This document shows, piece by piece, positions 29,477 to 42,900 of a stretch of DNA of 64,000 nucleotides. The number at the start of each line of letters is the position of its first letter. The stretch's first letter is position 1. Position numbers and translations under genes: made by a program. The stretch lies in contig CM029122.1 in assembly GCA_016859345.1 (NCBI GenBank), forward strand, positions 24,498,575 to 24,562,574, in the 5' to 3' direction. The notes under the pieces are model-generated. The model was not told where the DNA came from. It saw only the letters and a program-made list of their open reading frames with translations, and did not search any database. The stretch is from Istiophorus platypterus (lineage: Eukaryota; Chordata; Actinopteri; Istiophoriformes; Istiophoridae).

Positions 29477-30964
29477 CAGAGGTGGTACCTATTTTAGGCA
29501 CCTGGCAGGGGTTCATCATCATTCTGAATGTCTGCTGTGGTAGAAGAAAATACCTTGACTCATAACTTCACATTATGAGGTTGGCTAGGTTGGTGTTTAA
29601 TTAAAGACCATGCCTGCTATTGTTCAATCATTGAGTGCTTCAATTTCTTAAGTGATTTTACTCAGTTTTCCTAGAGGCTGATATAGATCACAGATTTGCT
29701 TGGGGAGTTGTGTTGCAGGCTGAGATAGATATGAAGCAGACAGGGTTCATTTCTTTTTGAGTCCTTGTTTTATCATGTTATATCTTCAAGAGCAATGATC
29801 ATGGTAACCTGTGTGGCTTCCTGGCACAGTCACAAGGAATGTTCAGAATGTACCTGAAAAAAGTCAACGATAAAAGTATTAAGGAAACATAAATTGGAAA
29901 AAACGACTGTCTAGTACAACAGATACCTTTGTTGTGTGCACCACATGGGCGGGGAATTATTCCTCCACAGTAATCTGAGATTTAAAAAAAAAGTGTAGGT
30001 TCATGTGCTAGTGCTGGTTCATGACATGGGTTAAAGACTTTAGAGGGTGGGTAACTTCAGATAGTATCCCCCTTCTGTGTCATCTAAACCATCAGAGACA
30101 ATCAAAGACTGTGTGTGGAACACTCACTCACCCTAATCCTGAGCCAAGGCAGTGCAAAATTAATTTTGATCTAAGCAATATGCACAAGACCAAGTCATGT
30201 GTGTATACCAAGAGGGGACCCCAGACCACAAGTCATCATATCTATTTAACTCTCATGCTTTTACTTTGGGCCTTATACAGTGCCTCACTCACCAGGCAGC
30301 TAAATCAACAGGAATGTCAATATATCAAGCTCTACCTCTTATGTCTTATGCCTGCAAAGCTATGTGAACTTGTCCAATTTGATAGGGAGCAAAAGTAAAC
30401 TGTCCTGTCACTCTTCATCCTTCAAAGATACCATGGATTTGTTGTTTTCACCTTTGTTTCTTCCAACAGGCACATGTTTGGCAGAGTGAAGCATTGTTCT
30501 CCTTCACACTGTCTGGGAGGCTGTTTAAACCTGAAGCCTTTCAGTGTTATTATATATGTAGGTGGTGTACACATACTTTCTAACACTTACACAAATGCAA
30601 ACAACTTTGTTTTGCATATTTTTAAGAACTTTATAAGAATCGGCTTAATTCAGTGTAGACTCATGTTGTTACCAACCATAACTATTAATCTTAATCCCAA
30701 CAAAGTAGAAAATATTTCTGTGCTGAATGCACAGTTTAAGGCCCAATGTTAAGAAAAGCTGGATCATACATGACAAAAAATTCTTAATGTTATGAGATAA
30801 CATCATTTGTGATGTTAATTTTGAGAGAGAGGTCATAAATTGCAAGCATAAAGTCGCAAAGTGCAGGAAATAATATTTTGCCATAAAATCATAATATAAT
30901 GACAATTTGAATCAAGTACATATATATATATATATACATACATACATACATTACATTATAAGAA
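29476..30964. other. Intergenic, no gene seen
   Basis: No recognised gene. A 125-residue open frame at 30021-30398 has no similarity that I know and no gene context. A short TA/TACA tract lies at 30920-30951. Confidence 0.45.
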
Positions 30965-31660
30965 ACATTAGTAATATTTCAAGAAAAAAATGTTGATCTC
31001 TTCTTGAGATATATCATAAATTTTCTTGTTATAATTTGACCTTATTCTCATATTTTAATGAGTTTCTTTTAATGAATAATTCCAACTTTATTCTGGGAGT
31101 AATATGACTTATTTGTCATGGTTATGATTTTTTTTTCTCAAAATATTAAGACATTATCCAAAATAGTACAATCTAATGCTTAAAACTATCCCACTTGTTC
31201 CAGAAAATGTTTGTTCCTGTGACTCAAAATTATGACTTAACTTATTTTTCCTCAATATATGAATTAATTCTCATCCAGAACAACTTCTCCAAATATTATG
31301 ACTTTTCTCTAGAACAATCCGACTGTATTGTGATAGCATTAAAATTTTTGATAAAAAAAAAAAAATGAAATACATTTTTCAGGATAGTTTGACTTTATTC
31401 TCTTACCATGACAGCATTTTTCATTCAACACAACTTTTTTTCTTTGAAAGTTATGCTCTTTTTCACAAAATTTATATACAATGCTAGTTTTTTTTTCAAA
31501 GCACTACTTTTATCTCATAATTACTTTATTCTCATAAATTCATGTCTTTTCTTCTCCAAATACTATAACTTTTGACTCAAAATAACAACTTTATTCTCAT
31601 ATAACATAAGCTTCTTCTCAAATCATTATCATGTATTCCTCAGAATAGTACAGATTTCTT
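30965..31660. repeat. Degenerate AT-rich minisatellite
   Basis: Diverged tandem array built from words such as 'ctttattctcat', 'atattatgactt' and 'tttttctcaaaatatta', repeated with a period of roughly 25-35 bp over about 700 bp. There is no coding potential. Confidence 0.55.
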
Positions 31661-34600
31661 CCCTTAAGAATGGCCTACATAAAATTTTGTTGAACACAGT
31701 TGGCGACACCTAAATTTCTAATCCACTAATGTATATTCCAAAATCACAGCATACACTGTGTATACATATCTTTAAGATGCTGGCTAGACACAAGTAGGAC
31801 TCACAAACACTCATGCATTGCCAGATTAAAACACAAGAGCATCACTTGTTTTTCTATTATTGAAACATCTGTCAGCAGCTCCTTTGTTGTATTTATTCCA
31901 GACCAAAAGGACTTTCCCATTAGGTCATACAAAGACACACACAGTCTCTTGAACTCAGCAGGGGATGTTAGTGTCCTGACAAAACTATCATATCTTCAAC
32001 CACAACCCTCTGACAATACAGGGTGAAATTCTTCTGAAATTACCTAGAGAGAGAACAACAAAACAGCCAGGTTAAAGGCAACTGGGGCACACTCCTACTA
32101 CATGAACTACTGCAGTTTGTCCAATCTTGTTTTCGCTCGCTAAAACAATCTTCCTGGAATCATGTCTCTGATTTTTTTTCCCTTCATAGTGGCCACTATC
32201 ACTGCATCCCATTGCTCTAACCCCTAAACATCTAAACCTATTCTTCTTCAGTTATGCATTCTCTCTCAACAAAGGTTCCTCTCTTCTTTTGATGCTACGG
32301 TTTTTCTGACCCCCCCCCCCCCTTCTTGCATATTTTGGTGTTGTGTTTTTGGTATGCTCATGAAAAGGCCCGCAAAGATGGGACAATAGGGCACCTGCCA
32401 GAATAATGAGCCCTCAGAGAGAAATGCAGCTGGGGCTGAGAGTCATACAGGAACACTGATGATGGCCCCGCTTTAAAGTGGTCAGAGATGATCCTCAGCC
32501 ACACCTTATATCCCCCTGCCTGGAATTTCCCCTCTGACACACACACACATGTACAGACACATACACACACACACACACAGACACCCTCACACACAGACAC
32601 ACACATACACAAAGCAGTAATGCTCAAGCATCAGTGCACACATACAGAAGGTGCAAACACTCCATGCACAAGGAAACAATGATGAAGTTTAAAATACAGG
32701 ACTATTCTTTCTCTGTTGTGCCATGTTTGTCTCAGAGGAGTATTACTGTTTGTCCTTCCTTATTCTTCTTCGTATGTGACTGCCACCATCACTGCTAGCC
32801 TATCAGTTAGCTGGCTATCACTTACACTATGTCACTTGCATGCAGACAGAAACTATGCTCCTGAGAGACAAAAGCCAGACTGTTTACATACTAGTTCTAC
32901 ATTTAACTCCCAAGAGCACACAGGACATTAGTCACCAGAATTCCTTTCCCTTTTAAAGGTTGTAAAAAAATCCCTTCATCAGTCCAAAATACCATCAGTA
33001 AGCTAAATTTAGCAAGTCAATAGGTCCAGGGGGCAAACAACAGCAAAATGTCCAATGACATGAATAATGTCGGGGGGGGGGGGTAGAAGGAGACTGGGAG
33101 GCTGCTGATTATAGAGCCACATGCTGTGTTCACACCTAACATTTTTGGAGCATTTTCTTTAAATGTTCACTTTAATTCTTTTGGGAAGGGGACAACACTG
33201 CTGGTCACACTAAAGTTGCACCAGATTGCCACAGTGAAAGGATTTACAGATGTAGACTCCAAACAGCATTTGATTTATATTTTAGTTATTAATTATTATA
33301 GCTAAATTATATTTGTCTATTAACTGATCTACATTGAACAGAAAATTATCAATGATTTTGACAAATAAGTAACTTCAGTTTTCAGAAATAAGGGGGTTTG
33401 CTCTTTTTCTCTATTTATATCATTTTAAATTGAATATCTTTGGATTGAACTATTGGTTGAACAAAGCAAGCAACTGAAGCCTTTTGCCTAGGCTCTCGGA
33501 AATTGTGAAATTGTGTGGCATTTTGCACTATCCTGGTTTCAAACTTCTGTAATACTGCTCATGTCTCAGATTGTGTTGGCATTTCAAATAGGTCTGGTGT
33601 TGACAGCAGACAGGAAAAACACCCAATCAGAAGTATTTTGTGGGAAGGGACTAAGAATGGGAATGTCTTCTTTCTATTAACCCCTACCCACCACCACATT
33701 TCCAAACAATTCTCAGGCTAATTTGAACAAGTACTGACTTTCCTTGAATCCCTCTTTGATCTGGCCTTTTTGTTATTATTTGGGGTTATTTTTAAAAATT
33801 ACTTAATGGATGATAGAGAGTGCATTTTGGATCAGGTCAAAATGTTTGAACCCTTTAGCCTTTTCCTGTTTCTTTTTAAGTTTTAGAGAAAGGAACTAGA
33901 TTTTTTGTAAAGTTTGTGGGATGACATTGACTTGTTTGTGAACAAAACCTTATTTTCTTGAAAGGCAAAAATGCAAAAATAAATAAATAAATAAATTATA
34001 TTACATTATATTTCGGAGCAAAGAAAACAAACTCTAGGTAAGATTAATCTGTACCATTACTCTCCAACCACCTACCACATTCACTGCTTCAATCCAATCC
34101 TAGTGTCTGGTTCTCACACAGCCAGTACTGCCTTGCTTTACTTCTGTACTAAAGGTGAGTGGAAGTGATTCTTAGGCAAGCATTAGCCACAGTGGATGAC
34201 ACAAATGAGGGCTTTGTGGCCCCTGAGTGTGCCTTCTGTAGTCTGGAAATCGGGAGGTCGAGATGGTGGAAGGTGGGGTGAGGAGGTGAGAAGGTTTACA
34301 GGCTGACGGGGAGATATAGTTTTCTGGGGGTGGCAGAGGGGGAGGCTGATTTTGGTGACAAGGCTTCAGTTGTTTTTCTAAACTGGGGAGGAACAACCCT
34401 GACATTATGACATTGTGGACTCACAAAACACACATACAACACGGGCTGTGCCATTTTGACCCTGTAACCTCCTTCACTATGGCTTTCAGGAGAGGGAAAG
34501 TCAAAGAGAAAATATATTACTGATCTGGTAACAACTGTTAGAGGCAGTGGTAATGGTATTAGAAACCAATAGTCAGTGTTGATGCTGGTTTCGTCAACTT

Positions 34601-35579
34601 GAATCTCTCTGCCAACTCCCAGCACACTGCTTCCCAGTTCCTTTGAATTTCAGTAAAGGATTTTTCCCATGTTAAGAAGTCTATAACAAAGCCACTGGTT
34701 CACTGTTATGTTGGTAAACTGATTAGGGTAGATGCAGTGTTGCAGGAGGTACAATCCAACTAAAATCTTTCAATATGCTTTCAATTTTTGTTGTCTTTAT
34801 TAACCCAACAAAATGACAAAAAGAACACAAACGGAAAACATTAAGCCATTGATACAGAATGTCTCCATAAAGAATGTTTGGATTAATGAAGTTTTTCTCT
34901 CATTAGTCCTCAAAAATATGCTTTCAAGTTGTAAAGCCTTTTTTCTCCTCCAGTAATCCGCCTGAGAGAGAGAGCTTGCAGGGACCACAGTCCATGTTGC
35001 TCCAAAGGTCAAAATGTCACTTTGGGTTGTAGGAAGACATAAACAGGGGTGGAATAAGCCTCCTGTCTTAGGGGGCCCACCCCATAAATCCTTAGAATAC
35101 GAGTACCTTTACATGATCTCTAGAGGCTTTAATTGCCAGGAATAGAAATCATGTTGGGTTAGCTCAGTGAACAGCTATCATTCCCGCATAAAGGACTAGT
35201 ATCATTGTCTGAGGAAAAACATCTTTGATGAAGTCAGATATTCTTGAGAGGGTGAAAAATATATATCTCTAGAATACCACTAATGGAGGATACATGAGAG
35301 ATCAGAAAATTCATCATTAACACATACCTCCAGGCTACAGAGCCAAATACATGCAACATGAAGCATGAAGAGGAATGCCTGGCCCTGGGCGATGAATAGT
35401 CATAAAGTCATTACTGAATGTGGACCAGGCTGATTTGGAAGAATGAATCCTGTTGTGGTGATAAACCAGTTGACCCCGTCAACTTGGCAGCTGTCATGAC
35501 CTCAACCTGTGGTGTTATTAGATGTGGAAGGGCAGAGAGACAATATTTATTTAAGCTGATAACTAGGGGTTGTAGAGGT

Positions 35580-35583
<4 letters not shown>
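31661..35583. other. Intergenic with minor simple repeats
   Basis: Contains poly-C at about 32311-32322, an interrupted CA tract at 32537-32610 and a G run near 33072-33082. No coding exon was recognised. Open frames up to 109 residues (for example 34296-34625 minus) match no family and lack splice context. Confidence 0.45.
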
Positions 35584-35630
<47 letters not shown>

Positions 35631-35674
35631 GTGTGCATGTGTGTGTGTGTTTGTGTGCGTTTTTGTGTGTGTGC
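35584..35674. repeat. (TG)n microsatellite
   Basis: TG tract, pure at first and then interrupted by GC and TT steps. Confidence 0.95.
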
Positions 35675-38663
35675 ATACATATTTGTGTTCAGTGTATTGC
35701 TTATAGTGCATATGCGTGAGCATGAATTTTGGAAAGAGCACATGTGAGAGAGAACATAGTTATCTGCTCAAGAGTAAACTAAGCAATGGATTTATACCTA
35801 TGCTCAAGTGTTTATTGATAAGAGTGTGGATGCACAATCAAATACACATTCCTAGGATGTGATTTTGTATGAGTTTGTGTGTGGCCCTGACTGCTGCCAT
35901 GAACAACAGCATGTTTAATGGCCTAAAGCTCTTGCTCAGTGCCATTAACATTCCAGCTGTGGAGATTTTGGCATGCATTGGGAAGCATGACAAGACAGCT
36001 ACACATCTCTCTCCCTGCTTTCAGTACCGACAGATATGTGCTCCACCAAGGAGATTATAAACAGTCTTAGTTGCTTCAAATCATTCTTCCTCTTGTTCAC
36101 CTGCTTTAAGTTATATGCACCATAATGTTTATTTGTTTTCTCCCTTTTTCTTCTCAGATCAACATTCTGCTGTCGCTTCTGCTACTGCTGACTCATCCAT
36201 ACTGCTACGGGTAAAGAGTTAATTATATTGATCCTTCCCTAAAAGGCATTTGCCCAGCAGGCAACAAATCTCATTGCATTCTGTGGCAGATTCTAATAGA
36301 TACATTTAGAGCAATTATCTGGATGATATTTTACAGGGACATGTGATGTATTTTGATGGAGTCTCAAAGAAACATTACATGAAATCTAGCCATTGGAAGG
36401 GGTTGGCACAGGCAGTTATTCATTCTGCCAAGTGTTGACACAATGCTCCTGACACGGCAACTGTGAAGCTACCTTGAGAAACAGAAACATCGTGAGAGTT
36501 GTTACAGGGGGAAACCGCTCCGATATAAAAGACTGTGTGGCTGAACACATGCTCCTCAGGAACGCTACTAGTTTCCTAACACACACAAAAAAACACGTCC
36601 ACAAAGATACAAACTAACACACAATTATCTGCATGCACACGCAAACAAACATCAAAAGACACTGCAGCCAAAAAGGAATCAAGCAGGTATGTGATGGTCT
36701 GTATGCTGGCAGCCACTATGGATGCCAGTGAAGCTGTTAATCATAGTTGTAATTACTGTTCTACAGCTCCAGCTTATGAGAGACACTCAGTACTGACAGA
36801 CAACAGGAGAGAGATGTTTTCTGTTTCAACTGGTATAGATGAAGAATGAAGTGTACGTGTGTGCTTCTTGCAGTACTACTATACAGCCTTATCTTTTTGT
36901 TTAAGAGGTATCAGGCCAAAACACCTTCCATTAGGAAAAAAACAACAGATTCAGATATAGTCCCAGCACATTTCTCATCAGGAAAAAACTCACAAAGATT
37001 CAATAAAATGACACCAAAAAGAATTTAAAGTTACAAAATATTTAAGAAAACATTTTATTTTACATAAACTGTACAGATGAAATTTATTTGACTAAATGAT
37101 TCTTATACAGAAACTAAAAATAACTTTCTTATTAAATAGAAAACTGAAAAAAAATAGAATTAAGGATGAAAAATGAAGTGTTGCTTATTGTACAAAACAG
37201 AGAATGAAAATAGAGCTAAGAAATGAAAATCACATATCGTACCCTGATACAGTGGTAGGCCTTTTGCAAATAATCAAAAACAGTATTGTACACAGTAACT
37301 CAATGGCCTTGCCATCTTAGTACAATAGCTAAAATCTTGGCCTCTTTGGTTCCATTAATTAAAATACATTTGAAACAAAATTCAATTTACTTCTATAAAA
37401 ATAACATTTCAATGGCAGTTTTGTTTCACTAATCCTGCAACTTTTCAGTGCAAACATCACAACAATCATTCGCTTTGGAAAGGAAGCGAAAGATTACATT
37501 TCAAGTATTGATAAAGAGTTGAGGACTGAAGAGAGAGAGAGGAAAGGAGAAAGAGAAAGATAATTCAGTCTAATAGAGGATGTTGAGTATGGGTATAGGT
37601 TACTATACATTGCATAGCTCATGTGGCACTTATTTAGCAATAGGACAGGACACTCAGTACCCCTTGGAAGGCATTTCTTTATACAAGTGCTATTCAGGGT
37701 GTGCATTTCAGTTTCTGCAAGTGCTGCAATGCACTGTGGAGACCCACTGGGCTGAAACTAGAGTCTCTGTGTCCGTAGGCCCAGTTCTACTGAGCCTCTG
37801 GGCCCAGGAAGAAGCAGTTCTCTCTCTGTCGCTCTCTCTGCACACAAGTGAAGTGCACTTATGAGATTCTATCTTCACCTGGTTGTCATGGTAGCAGGGC
37901 CTGCAGCACTCTTGACAGGCAGGAAGTTGAGGTTGAGGGCTGTAGTCAACAGCAAGAATGACGACAAAAACAGCAACAGCAGCAGCAGCTATGTGGAGGA
38001 CTTTTTTTGCAATTGTGCTACTGCAGAGTGTATAATCCTACAAGGCATTAGGCGCTGCCGGTCTAATTCCACCAGAGAGGACAGTCAGACTGTGTCTGTC
38101 AGCATAGTAGTGAAGTGCTGGTGTTCTGAATTGTATTAGCTGATGAATGGTCAGTGCTTTATAAAAACAAATGTCTGTCATGTGCTTAAAGTACTTAAGA
38201 GGGTTGGAGGAGCAGGACCGGGAGTGCAGGGATTGAAGCCAATCATGTCATTGGCTAATCCTGTCACTTTCCTTAAGCGCTTGTTATCTTCATACGAGAG
38301 GAGATGATGGGCCATTATTTTTTGACTAGAAATGGCAAACTAGAACAAAATATCATTTGGTGATAATCATTCCCTTCTCATCCCACTGCTGACCAGTTGT
38401 CACAAAATGGACAAAACTTGGACAGTAAGCATGTCACTCAGTCTGATAAATACACACACTCGTACAAGCACGTGCTAACACTCACATGCACACATGGACA
38501 CAACGCTGATACTTGCATTTGCTAGATTGCACCAGTGTGTTCGTTGCTTGCACATACAGTAGGTATAGAAATATGTTATATGTGTACCATACAGTAACGT
38601 TCTGTTTGTACAAAAGGCCTTACTGACTGTTCCAAGTTCAAATAATTAAGTGTCAGCGTGGAC
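35675..38663. other. Region downstream of inhbb, possible 3' UTR
   Basis: This lies 3' of the inhbb stop on its strand. Candidate minus-strand AATAAA signals (seen as TTTATT on the plus strand) occur at 37054-37059 and 37084-37089, in an AT-rich stretch. A transcript of 1.5 kb or more of 3' UTR is therefore possible but unproven. Apart from the orphan exon-like segment at 36158-36210, no other gene was recognised. Confidence 0.35.
36158..36210 (+). other. Orphan exon-like segment encoding a hydrophobic peptide
   Basis: A strong pyrimidine tract and 'ttctcag' acceptor precede 53 bp that read in one frame as INILLSLLLLLTHPYCYG. They are followed directly by a 'gtaaag' donor. The peptide resembles a signal-peptide core. 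No partner exon was recognised upstream or downstream, so this may be one exon of a long gene or a chance match. Confidence 0.3.
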
Positions 38664-39487
38664 TCAAGCACAGCCACACTCCTCCACAATCATGTTGGGC
38701 ACATCCCTCTTGACGATGTTGTATTCATCGTCAAAGTAGAGCATGGACATAGTACTGAGCTTGGTTGGGATGCAGCAGGAGTTGACTGAGCCTGGGCTCA
38801 TGCCTCTCATGCGGTATTGGTTAACTACTGCAGTGTGGAAGGATGAAGCCGAGCCCGGTACACCTGCCATGTAGGCCGGGCAGCTCCCCTCACAGTAGTT
38901 ACCATAATAACCAGCTGGTGCAATGATCCAGTCGTTCCAGCCAATCAGGCGGAAGTCTATATAGAACTGCTGCCGACAGCATAAGCCCCCGCTAGTGCCG
39001 TCACACTCCAGCCCCCGCTTACGAATGCGGTGCTTTCCATCAACCTGACGTGCCCGAACTACCAAGAAAGGCCGGTGGGATGGATCGCCTGGGTCCACCA
39101 GCACCGGAACCACACCAGCTGTCTCACAGCCCTCACAGTGGATCTCCAGGTCCTGCCTCCGGCTGCCTTTCCCAAATACAGCCCGGACCGCCTCTGAGAG
39201 CTGGAAAGTATGCCAGCCACTGCGTTTCAGATCCACCCGCTTCTCTACCAGGGCCCAGCGGCTTGTTCCTCCTCCTCCACCACCACCTGGGCCTCCATCT
39301 GCACTGCTTGAAGCCCCAGCCTCCTGGTAGTGGATCTTGACTGTCACCTTCCTCCGGAGGCCCTTCTCAGGACCAGCTGGCAGCACACGGAAATAGAGCC
39401 AAAGGGTCGCCTGGGACACATAGAGGTTCAGGTTGCCCTCGTTGGAGATGAGGAAATACAGCCCGGACTTGGAGGATGTGTGCCCAT
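38664..39487 (-). CDS. inhbb: inhbb coding exon 2 (second half of prodomain and mature ligand)
   Basis: The acceptor 'ctgcctccaacag' lies just right of 39487. The exon resumes in phase 1 with 'GHTSSKSGLYFLISNEGN', carries the polyglycine tract and the furin site, and ends with the cystine-knot domain and a TGA stop at 38664-38666. The longer open frame extending to 39635 is intron read-through, not protein. Confidence 0.96.
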
Positions 39488-39937
39488 CTGTTGGAGGCAG
39501 AAAAACAGAGGAGTAGTTTATTCTCAACCTGCTATTCATAGAACTCAATGTAAACCCAGAAAAAAAACATGACAAATTGGTAATTTGTTTCATCCTGTGG
39601 CTTTCATCAGCAGATAGAGTTTGCTTAGGTGTCATGAAGATGGTTCAGTTGTTATCTCAGGGTAGAAAATTTCAATACCTCAATATCACATCGGATGCCA
39701 GAGATCAGAGACAGGTGCTACCACCCTTGACATAAGATCCCCAGTTTATCACAGGTCACATGACATCTTTAACCCGATCCATGAAAACTGAGCAAACACC
39801 ACTGGTTGCTGAAGACCATGAGATATGACTGGAAAGCTCTGGAAAATTTCCAGTAAGTAGATCTTGTGCTAAAATTAAACACACTTCTGTTATTTCAAGG
39901 GAAAGGGCTACAAACCGGAGGCCTTTTTCACACATGA

Positions 39938-39971
<34 letters not shown>

Positions 39972-42900
39972 GCACACACATAAACACACACAGCATTTGC
40001 TCACATAGAGAGCAGAAAGCCCCCACCACCAAACCTAGAAGGGCACAGCTTTGTCTTCAAAGATCTGTTTTCCCCTTGTTTTCTCTGTTCTCCCTCAATC
40101 ACTGTGTCAGGTGACCTCTGCGGGAGCTTCTGATAGGCCAGCTGTGACAGGCCAGTTCTGGGATCAGGCCCAGTTGGCCTAAGATCCAGCTTTGTAAGTG
40201 ACAAGGCCAAAAAGGGAGAGAGAGGGAGAGGGAGTAGAACAGAGAGGAGGAAGATGAAGCAAAGGAGGAAGGATGCAAGTGGAAAAGGTGGGAGGGTGGT
40301 GGACACGGCCAAGGCTCTCGAGGGGTTCACTGAGTTCGCTGCTAGTGGCCAACCTGAACCCCACCCCCACCCTACCCCACCCCTTCCCCCTCCTTCCAGT
40401 ATAAGCACCCTGAGAGTGACAGCACAAAGCCCCCTGTGAGGCACTGGGAGACAGCCGCGCTGCAGCCCGGCATTGAAACGCGTGGCTTTGCAGCAAAAAG
40501 CATGATGAGGCAAAAATAAAAGCCATTTACATGACACTGGCCACTTTCCACAGCACCACAATGAAGAGATCCTGGGTGTCTAAAGGTGGCAATGGGCTCT
40601 CTCTAGCAGTATTTTTTTTCTAAAGCTAATGATGTCTTCCAAATTACCCTGAGGTAACTTGAAAGGTTTCTATTTCTGGAAATTTGGTACAATGTGCTCA
40701 AGCAGAGCAGGGCCTTTGAAAGCAGCTAAATTACTTTGTTTGCCGACTGATTAGTGTGTGTCAGTGTCAACAGGTGGCCACCAAAGATGGGCCCCCTGTT
40801 TAAGGCACCTCACGCCTCTTCCTCCTGTAAACCATGGCTTTACATTCACACAGGGACCTGTTCAGACCAGCTCTCTGCTCTGTAGCATGTCAGCTGCAAA
40901 TTCAAGCTCCACACACACATACACACACACACACACATACACACACACACACACACAGACGTACACTTTTGCTCCCATCCATATGCTGACACACACCCAA
41001 CCCTACGGTAAGCAATACATCAAATAGTAGCCTTCTCATTACCAAAGATGGTGGGTAGATTATCAAGTGCACAGTGTGTACTTATTGAAATCCGTCTGAA
41101 GTAAATGACAGAAATGAATCAGCTAAACAGCAGCTCTCACCTGCGACTGCTGTAAAGGGTCCTCAGGGGTACAAGTACCTAACCTCACCTCATTCAGTGC
41201 AGTGCATTCCTACTTGCCTAAATAGCTCCTAGCTAACAAAAAGAGGAATTGCACAGGAACAAGTACTTGGTGAAATGGTGATAAACAGACAGGGTGAAGC
41301 CAGAAAGTAAAACTGTCCATGAATCTAAGAGCTCAGCTGTTAAGACAATGTAGTTAGGACTCTGTTTCTGTGATTATTTACCATTCACTATATCTGTGTT
41401 CCCCTTCAGGATTCTCGAATCTTGTGCATTAAAACATTTTGTGTCAACAGCTGGGGGTATAACTGATGCAGGACTGGCCGTTTTTTTTCATTTGACACAT
41501 TGGTTAACGGCACACTAAAACCAGTGATGATATACAGTAGCTGCAATCAATTTGTAGTAGGGCAGCAACTCATTTTTTAATTTTGTTATTGATTAATATG
41601 CCTTTTAATTGGTCTATTAAATTTCAGAAAAAATAGTGAAAATGTACACAATTTCCTAAAGCCAAGGATGATATGATCAAATAGCTTGTTTTTTTTCAGA
41701 CCAACATTTCAGCTCACTTTTACCTAAGACAAAAAACAGAGCAAATCCTCTCATTTCAGAAGCTGGAACTTAGAAATGTTTGGCATATTTCCTGAAAAAA
41801 TTATAAACAATCAACAATCAGTTTGATTCATTGGCTTCTCTTATCAGCTCTGATTAAAAGCCATACTTGATATCTTTTTATGCACATAGAGTAATGAAAG
41901 GGACAACACATGTAGCAGTGACAACAAGTTGTAACAGATGTATAAAACTATGAATAAACTTGTGAAAGCTTTGCAGCCACTGTAGTAAATGCAAACAGGA
42001 GGGTAACAGTGAATTTGAAATTTTTAAAAATATGAGGGTACAGCTGAGACTTACGATTTCAACCACCTAAACGGTGTCATCTACAGTTGACAAACCGATC
42101 TCACTTCAAGGTCACTTTAGTAGCTGTTCTTGAGCTTTCAGTCATATCATATGATCCTCATTAGGAGAGTTGCTTGTTGTCACAGAATTGTAGTTTTCTG
42201 TGCACTTTAAGGATCTCTCTTTAATGTTGTCTTGTTTTCTAACATCTGCAATTCCATGACAACTGGAAAACTTCATCTGCTGATGAAGATCATGGTAATG
42301 TGTATGACTGACAGCAACAGCTATTGAACGGACCTTCAGGTGAGACTGGTTTATCAACTGCAATTTACAAAGTAAAGAATGAACTACCATCTGAGTGTAC
42401 AGCTCTAGGAAAAGCATACTGAATAGTGAAATAAATATAAAACTATATCATTTAACCCAGCTGCTACTTGGGGATATGAGATATATGAAGGAAATACTGA
42501 ACAGAGCACACAGTTAGATATGTTTTAATAACCTTCAACATCGCTTCTACAGTATGTTTTTTAATGCTGTATACAAGTTTGATCATATGGCTTAGTGTGT
42601 TCTATACTGAGATTGTACATCAACATGCTACATGACTTATTTCAACTTTCAACAAAAAAGTTATTCTATTCATTCAGTGTAAGCTGGCCCTGACACGACT
42701 TTCTTGACCCTGCAGTGGAAAGGTTGCTAGTGAGTATCACTAGGCAGGACACCTGGGTGGGCTTGGGAGGATAAATAGCTGCTTCAGCGTGTCTCCACCT
42801 GTGCCACAGAGTCAGGGAAAAGGCCGTGGAAGCAGGCAGGCAGGCAGCTCCAGAGCTCATTACTCAAAGCCACTGTCGACAAAGACCACACGGCGTGGAA

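Noticed and set aside
30021..30398. 125-residue plus-strand open frame
   Set aside because: No recognisable domain, no splice or promoter context, and ordinary composition. The length is not remarkable in 64 kb of sequence.
39050..39572. Plus-strand open frames opposite inhbb exon 2
   Set aside because: They lie antisense to a certain coding exon and have no similarity or start context of their own.
40001..40561. 186-residue minus-strand open frame in the inhbb intron
   Set aside because: It resembles no family, overlaps open frames in other frames and on the other strand, has strongly biased Gly/Pro/Leu composition, and lies in a C-rich intron stretch. It looks like chance openness from composition.
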